35,419 nt of DNA, from assembly GCA_015061335.1 (NCBI GenBank), contig SUWT01000018.1, forward strand, positions 1-35,419, given 5' to 3'. Made by a program: the position numbers and the translations under genes. This DNA comes from Lentimicrobiaceae bacterium (GTDB lineage Bacteria > Bacteroidota > Bacteroidia > Bacteroidales > F082). The notes beneath the pieces were generated by a model, which was given only the letters and a program-made list of their open reading frames with translations, made no database searches and was not told the DNA's origin. Of this stretch, positions 32,346 to 35,419 are shown piece after piece (position 1 is the first letter of the stretch; each line of letters starts with the position of its first letter).

Positions 32346-33583
32346 AATATCTCCACAAGGCATTCGTCTAATTCCTTGCTTATCTTTTCAGTATCTAAAT
32401 GTTGTCCGATAAAGACAATCTTTGCCATTCTGTCGCCGTATCTCTCGTCCCAGTCGTTCATGATGCTTGGGTCGTTGCGCATGAGTTCTTCTAATTCGTC
32501 TTGCGGAGCTGTGGCGAACCATAATCCCGCTTCGGTGAGTTTCTTCTGAACGCCGGCTTGTTCAAATAAATATGTCATGTCGGGATTGTCGCTGAAATAG
32601 CAGATGCCTTTCGCTCTTATCACATTCTCAGGCCATTTTGATGTCACATATCTGTCAAACTTATTGGTGTCGAACGACTGACGTCTGTAATATACGAAAG
32701 TGCTGATGCCATATTCATCGCCGTGAGAATGACCATGATGATGGTGGTGATGACAAGGACAATTCTCATCGTGACATTCTTCTCCATCGTGATGATGATG
32801 TTCATGTTCATGGTGATGTTCATGGTGATTTGCTGAATGCTGATCGCTGACAGCTGACGGCTCTTCTATGTGCTTAATCCATCCTGCTGCGCCTGCCACC
32901 TTATAATAATCGAATTTATGAGTGTTGATAATTTTTTCTAAATCGATGTTTGTGTAATCACATTCGATGATTTCAACGCCGGGCTGTAAGTTGTTGATAA
33001 TTGATTTTATGCGATTCAAATCTTCGCGGCTTACCTCCGAAGCTTTGTTGAGAAGTACGATGTTGCAAAACTCGATTTGTTGTATTACTAAGTTGGCGAT
33101 GTCTTCTTCTTCGATGGTGTTTTTATCTAACTTATTGCCGCATTCGAATTCGTGTTTCATTCTCAGAGCATCGACCACTGTCACTATGCAATCCAATTTT
33201 GGAAGACCGTGTATGCTGTATTTCTCGTCCATATTAGGGATAGAAGCGATGGTACGAGCTATAGGTTCCGGTTCGCAGATGCCGCTTGCCTCGATGACGA
33301 TATAGTCGAACTTATTGATTTTCACTAGGTCGGCGAGTTGTTCCACCATGTCGAACTGAAGAGAACAACAGATGCAGCCGTTTTGAAGAGCCACGAGACT
33401 GTCGTCTTTTTGGTCAACGACACCGCCTTTCTGAATGAGAGCAGCGTCGATATTTACTTCGCCAATGTCGTTTACGACTACAGCGAATTTGATGCCTTTT
33501 TTATTTGTTAAGATGTTGTTTACTAATGTTGTTTTTCCGCTTCCGAGATAACCGGTAAGGAGTAAAATTGGGGTTTCTTTCAT
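32342..33583 (-). CDS. CobW/COG0523-type metal-chaperone GTPase with His-rich region
   Basis: 413 aa from the ATG at 33583, giving MKETPILLLTGYLGSGKTTL. An in-frame ATG at 33613 overlaps the -7 box and is rejected. Walker A GSGKTT is at residues 14-19, the COG0523 metal motif GCICCSL supplies C70, C72 and C73, and EASGICEPEPI plus NKAS are the switch and guanine-specificity regions. Residues about 245-290 contain a dense His/Asp/Glu/Cys stretch (HHEHEHHHHDGEECHDENCP) for zinc or other metal storage. The CobW C-terminal domain follows (GISTFVYYRRQSFD). Such GTPases deliver zinc to client enzymes in the cytoplasm; the client is unknown. The segment PSAVSDQHSANH just before the His-rich stretch is encoded by an intergenic-type tandem repeat. 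Confidence 0.92.
   Translation of the reverse strand: MKETPILLLTGYLGSGKTTLVNNILTNKKGIKFAVVVNDIGEVNIDAALIQKGGVVDQKDDSLVALQNGCICCSLQFDMVEQLADLVKINKFDYIVIEASGICEPEPIARTIASIPNMDEKYSIHGLPKLDCIVTVVDALRMKHEFECGNKLDKNTIEEEDIANLVIQQIEFCNIVLLNKASEVSREDLNRIKSIINNLQPGVEIIECDYTNIDLEKIINTHKFDYYKVAGAAGWIKHIEEPSAVSDQHSANHHEHHHEHEHHHHDGEECHDENCPCHHHHHHGHSHGDEYGISTFVYYRRQSFDTNKFDRYVTSKWPENVIRAKGICYFSDNPDMTYLFEQAGVQKKLTEAGLWFATAPQDELEELMRNDPSIMNDWDERYGDRMAKIVFIGQHLDTEKISKELDECLVEIF
32831..32860 (-). repeat. In-frame CAGCTGTCAGC-type repeat inside the cobW-type gene
   Basis: On the coding strand it reads GTCAGCTGTCAGC, GATCAGC, ATTCAGCA, the same unit type as the intergenic array at 9236-9266. It encodes about ten residues between the globular domain and the His-rich region. 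Confidence 0.75.
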
Positions 33584-33610
33584 GATTGAAAATGCTTTTG
33601 TTTTGTGGTG

Positions 33611-33618
33611 CAAAGTTA
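33611..33618 (-). promoter_or_regulatory. Minus-strand -7 box TAACTTTG for the cobW-type gene
   Basis: Plus-strand CAAAGTTA. The predicted start near 33604 gives a leader of about 21 nt to the ATG at 33583. No Zur-like operator was recognised. Confidence 0.55.
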
Positions 33619-33643
33619 ATAAAAAGGCTGACTGCTAATTAAT

Positions 33644-33697
33644 GAGACGCACCAATTACATATTGTTTATTTTCAATGGTGTAATGTGATACGTCTC
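33644..33697. repeat. AGACGC...ACGTCT hairpin element, copy 3
   Basis: Arms at 33644-33665 (starting GAGACGCACCAATTACA) and 33674-33697 (ending GTGATACGTCTC) are partly complementary, with bulges. The ends are the same as in the copies at 9281 and 32251. It lies between the cobW promoter and the 3' end of the DUF1295 gene. Confidence 0.7.
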
Positions 33698-33702
33698 TAA
33701 AA

Positions 33703-33747
33703 TTGTTAATTGTAAACTATTAATTGTACATTATCAATTGTCAATTC
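33703..33747. repeat. AATTGTAAACTATTAATTGT-type degenerate repeat
   Basis: Units TTGTTAATTGTAAAC, TATTAATTGTACATT and ATCAATTGTCAATT. Same family as 32303-32345. It abuts the stop of the DUF1295 gene. Confidence 0.65.
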
Positions 33748-33748
33748 C

Positions 33749-34552
33749 CTAAGCCTTAAGCCATTCGTGTTTTGCTAAACTATATATCGGAACCAATGGA
33801 AGTAGGATAGGAGTCTTTTTGATGTATTTCTGGAACTCAGGGTCGTTGCCGTAAGTGACAGCTTGTCTCATCTCGAGACGACGAGCACCGCTGAACATCA
33901 CATAGACGATGCCGATATAACCTATTATAGCTACAATCCATTGCCATGCTGAACATGAAGCACCGATGCACACTACGAATGAACCTGTCCAGATGACTAA
34001 CTCGCCTAAGTAGTTCGGACAGCGTACTATTCTGTACAATCCGGTATCGACATATCTCTTAGGATTCTTCTTCTTGGCGGCTTTCTTCTGTGCGTCGGAT
34101 GCTGCTTCTAAGATGACACCTATCGCCATGAGTGCTGCGCCTATCCAAGCCCATAACTCGTTGACAGCTACACCGTCGGCGGCGTTAGCGAGGTAGAATG
34201 CCACAGGACTTACCTGACCTACATAGAGAAGAGCGCAGAAAATCCATACTGTGATGACGACGAAGAGAGGTTTTTTCTTGGCTGCATCAGGACCGTAGAG
34301 AATCTTCTTGTACTCGGCAGATCTCTTCTCGCGGGTTGCTAAGTAAAGACCGAGACGCATTCCGAAGATGAACATGACAACGCAGAGGAGAGCGGTCGGG
34401 ATTGTGATGACGTCACGGAAGATAATGGCGATGGCGATTGCCAAAGCTGATACGCCGAAACCGTAGCCGAGGCTGAAGAAATAGATGAAATAAACCCATC
34501 CGAGAGCCGAGACGGCTAATGACACTAAAAGTAAAATTAAAAGATAATGCAT
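33749..34552 (-). CDS. DUF1295 / steroid 5-alpha-reductase-like integral membrane protein
   Basis: 267 aa from the ATG at 34552. An in-frame ATG at 34657 would translate a tandem-repeat tract and is rejected. At least six hydrophobic segments are seen (HYLLILLLVSLAVSALGWVY, ALAIAIAIIFRDVITIPTAL, LFVVITVWIFCALLYVG, and others). The C-terminal signature GLYRIVRCPNYLGELVIWTG is the family's cofactor-binding region, related to phospholipid and isoprenylcysteine methyltransferases and to 5-alpha-reductases. It then ends with FQKYIKKTPILLPL. It sits in the inner membrane; substrate is unknown and may be a lipid. Codon use is more GC-ending than the AT-rich neighbours. Confidence 0.85.
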   Translation of the reverse strand: MHYLLILLLVSLAVSALGWVYFIYFFSLGYGFGVSALAIAIAIIFRDVITIPTALLCVVMFIFGMRLGLYLATREKRSAEYKKILYGPDAAKKKPLFVVITVWIFCALLYVGQVSPVAFYLANAADGVAVNELWAWIGAALMAIGVILEAASDAQKKAAKKKNPKRYVDTGLYRIVRCPNYLGELVIWTGSFVVCIGASCSAWQWIVAIIGYIGIVYVMFSGARRLEMRQAVTYGNDPEFQKYIKKTPILLPLVPIYSLAKHEWLKA

Positions 34553-34563
34553 AATGTTATTTT

Positions 34564-34680
34564 TTTTAAGTTTATAGTTTATAGTTAATAGTTTAGAGTA
34601 GTTTAAAAGTTTAGAGTTTATGAGTTGTAAGTTTATTTTTAAGGAGCTTTGGCTCACAGCACATAGCTCAAAACTTTAAA
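34564..34680. repeat. AGTTTATAGTTTATAG / GTTTAGAG degenerate repeat in the DUF1295 leader
   Basis: Repeated units such as AAGTTTATAGTTTATAGTTA and AGTTTAGAGTAGTTTAAAAG, with a second stretch AACTTTAAACAATC. Related arrays occur at 3271-3291 and about 5938-5958. It lies in the predicted 5' leader of the DUF1295 gene. Confidence 0.75.
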
Positions 34681-34684
34681 CAAT

Positions 34685-34692
34685 CAAAGCTA
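34685..34692 (-). promoter_or_regulatory. Minus-strand -7 box TAGCTTTG for the DUF1295 gene
   Basis: Plus-strand CAAAGCTA. It would give a leader of about 125 nt containing the repeat tract. Confidence 0.4.
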
Positions 34693-34743
34693 TATTTTTG
34701 TATCGCAAAGGTTGTAATTTTTTTTGAAATAATTTTGAAAATT

Positions 34744-34962
34744 TTAAAATAATTTTTGAGGATGGTTTACTTTCCAATATCCTCCTTTGGCTGGGCCGAT
34801 GCGTTCGATGGTGCCGTCGGCTTTGAGATTGGCGAGATGTTTTTCTACAGCCTTGGCGGAGATGCCGATTTTCACAGCGAGAGCCGTGGCACTCAGTCTG
34901 TCATTCTCTGCAAGAAGAACGATTATTTTCTCCCTACTTTTTAAAGTTTTCTCCCTACTTTT
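34744..34962 (-). pseudogene. C-terminal winged-helix remnant of an AlbA/AAA_4-type ATP-binding regulator
   Basis: The minus-strand frame is open from a TAA at 34963-34965 to the TAA at 34744-34746 with no start codon. It reads KSREKTLKSREKIIVLLAEN, then the helix-turn-helix SATALAVKIGISAKAVEKHL and the wing GTIERIGPAKGGYWKV. This is the C-terminal HTH found after the KSREK-type linker in divergent AAA_4 (AlbA_2) proteins. The ATPase body is absent, and upstream DNA is AT-rich with stops, so it is a decayed 3' fragment. The family call is from memory of the linker and HTH pattern. Confidence 0.65.
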
Positions 34963-34995
34963 TTATGCAAAAAAATATTTTTCTCCCTACTTTTT
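34926..34995. repeat. Three direct copies of TTTTCTCCCTACTTTTT
   Basis: Copies at 34926-34942, 34947-34963 and 34979-34995. On the minus strand each reads AAAAAGTAGGGAGAAAA and can encode KSREK in the linker of the winged-helix remnant. The third copy lies beyond the in-frame stop. Confidence 0.85.
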
Positions 34996-35147
34996 GGGTC
35001 TTTATAATAAAAAATAAAAGGGAGTTATATTGTTCGAGAGAATTTTTTTAGTGTCTACTTCCTGAAGCTGGTATATTTTACCGAATAAATTTGTGCCAAA
35101 TTACCGAAAAATATTATTCCAAATTACCGAATGTAAGATAATTTAAT
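34996..35147. other. AT-rich gap between the remnants, with 23-bp-spaced ACCGAA repeats
   Basis: No gene is supported. It contains three ACCGAA repeats (35073-35131) leading to the promoter box at 35148-35155. The whole 34563-35157 stretch has no intact gene, only the winged-helix remnant and repeats. Confidence 0.7.
35073..35131. repeat. Three ACCGAA direct repeats at 23-bp spacing
   Basis: ATATTTTACCGAA at 35073-35085, then CCAAATTACCGAA at 35096-35108 and 35119-35131. Starts are exactly 23 bp apart. They end 16 bp before the -7 box at 35148 and look like an operator array. Confidence 0.75.
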
Positions 35148-35155
35148 TATTTTTG
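35148..35155 (+). promoter_or_regulatory. -7 box TATTTTTG upstream of the DUF4143 fragment
   Basis: Exact TANNTTTG match. Coding similarity begins 3 bp downstream, with no normal leader or N-terminal coding region between them. Confidence 0.5.
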
Positions 35156-35157
35156 CA

Positions 35158-35419
35158 GTGATAGAGGACATGCCGGCCTGGAATCCTAATCTTCGTTCAA
35201 AGACTGCAATCCGCACTGCTAACACACGTTATTTCGTTGACCCATCAATTGCAACAGCGGCATTAGGTTTAGGCCCTGCTGATTTGATTAGTGACTTGAA
35301 AACAATGGGATTCTTCTTTGAAGCAATGTGCATAAGAGACCTGCGTGTATTTGCAGAAGCTTTAAATGGTAAAGTGTATCATTATAGAGATAAAAGCGGA
35401 TTGGAATGCGATGCGGTAG
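35158..35419 (+). pseudogene. C-terminal part of an AAA_14/DUF4143 ATPase, 5'-deleted and cut by the window end
   Basis: The frame from GTG 35158 (first ATG 35170) stays open to the window edge. It reads IEDMPAWNPNLRSKTAIRTA, RYFVDPSIATAALGLGPADL, GFFFEAMCIRDLRVFAEAL and YHYRDKSGLECDAV, which are typical of the DUF4143 nuclease-like C-terminal domain of Bacteroidales AAA_14 ATPases. In intact proteins this region follows a P-loop ATPase domain of more than 200 residues, entirely missing here. The fragment is fused directly to a promoter-like region. It is either a pseudogene left by an internal deletion or a short stand-alone DUF4143 product. The 3' end lies outside the window. Confidence 0.8.

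Noticed and set aside
34553..34657. N-terminal extension of the DUF1295 protein from 34657
   Set aside because: It is a translation of the AGTTTATAG repeat tract; the membrane helix and family homology begin at 34552.
34756..35017. Two overlapping plus-strand reading frames of 60-76 codons
   Set aside because: They are antisense to the winged-helix remnant, whose minus-strand translation has a clear HTH pattern.
1..35419. tRNA, rRNA, insertion sequence or phage genes
   Set aside because: No cloverleaf, rRNA segments, transposase or phage structural proteins were recognised on either strand.

Overview
The window looks like chromosomal DNA of an anaerobic Bacteroidota, most likely Bacteroidales. 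It is AT-rich. Upstream regions repeatedly carry the Bacteroidetes-type -7 box TANNTTTG, and Shine-Dalgarno sequences are not obvious. Typical phylum features include a FISUMP-domain lipoprotein, a TonB-dependent receptor with a carboxypeptidase-regulatory-like N-terminus, a GH3/beta-lactamase fusion, and a Gfo/Idh plus DUF1080 pair. The genus cannot be named from the sequence.

Layout. (1) 1-9234: end of a lysine-fermentation cluster. It holds a 5'-truncated kamB-like gene, kamC, the two subunits of adenosylcobalamin/PLP-dependent lysine 5,6-aminomutase (kamD, kamE) and an acetoacetate-type CoA-transferase subunit. Two unrelated genes interrupt it: a small membrane protein with tandem LPCxKH motifs and a large FISUMP lipoprotein. 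(2) 9385-10713: a MATE exporter on the minus strand. (3) 10900-18752: an envelope operon of Gfo/Idh oxidoreductase, HEAT-DUF1080 protein, thioredoxin-like protein and GH3/beta-lactamase fusion. (4) 18754-24349: a YqgE/AlgH protein convergent to that operon, then an operon murL-murD2-aroB-aroA. MurD2 and MurL would build D-Glu into peptidoglycan by adding L-Glu and epimerising it in place. (5) 24444-28225: a lone LutA-like CCG protein, a TonB-dependent receptor behind a TPP riboswitch (predicted thiamine uptake), and aroQ. (6) 28354-34552: GT2 glycosyltransferase, ATP-type PEP carboxykinase, LpxL-like acyltransferase, a CobW-type GTPase with a His-rich metal region, and a DUF1295 membrane protein. 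(7) 34744-35419: decayed accessory DNA with a winged-helix C-terminal remnant and the C-terminal half of a DUF4143 ATPase joined to a promoter with three 23-bp-spaced repeats.

The most unusual thing is non-coding. Nearly every gap holds a short array of degenerate 7-8 bp tandem repeats. At least nine sequence families are present, and several recur at two or three loci. Two arrays sit in frame inside genes (kamB and the cobW-type gene), and three begin at or supply a stop codon (kamB, aroQ, lpxL). A second dispersed element is a hairpin with AGACGC...ACGTCT ends, present three times with the same single mismatch in the stem. These two systems, the split kam cluster, the MurL/MurD2 pair and the possible diversity-generating target in the FISUMP protein deserve the closest look.
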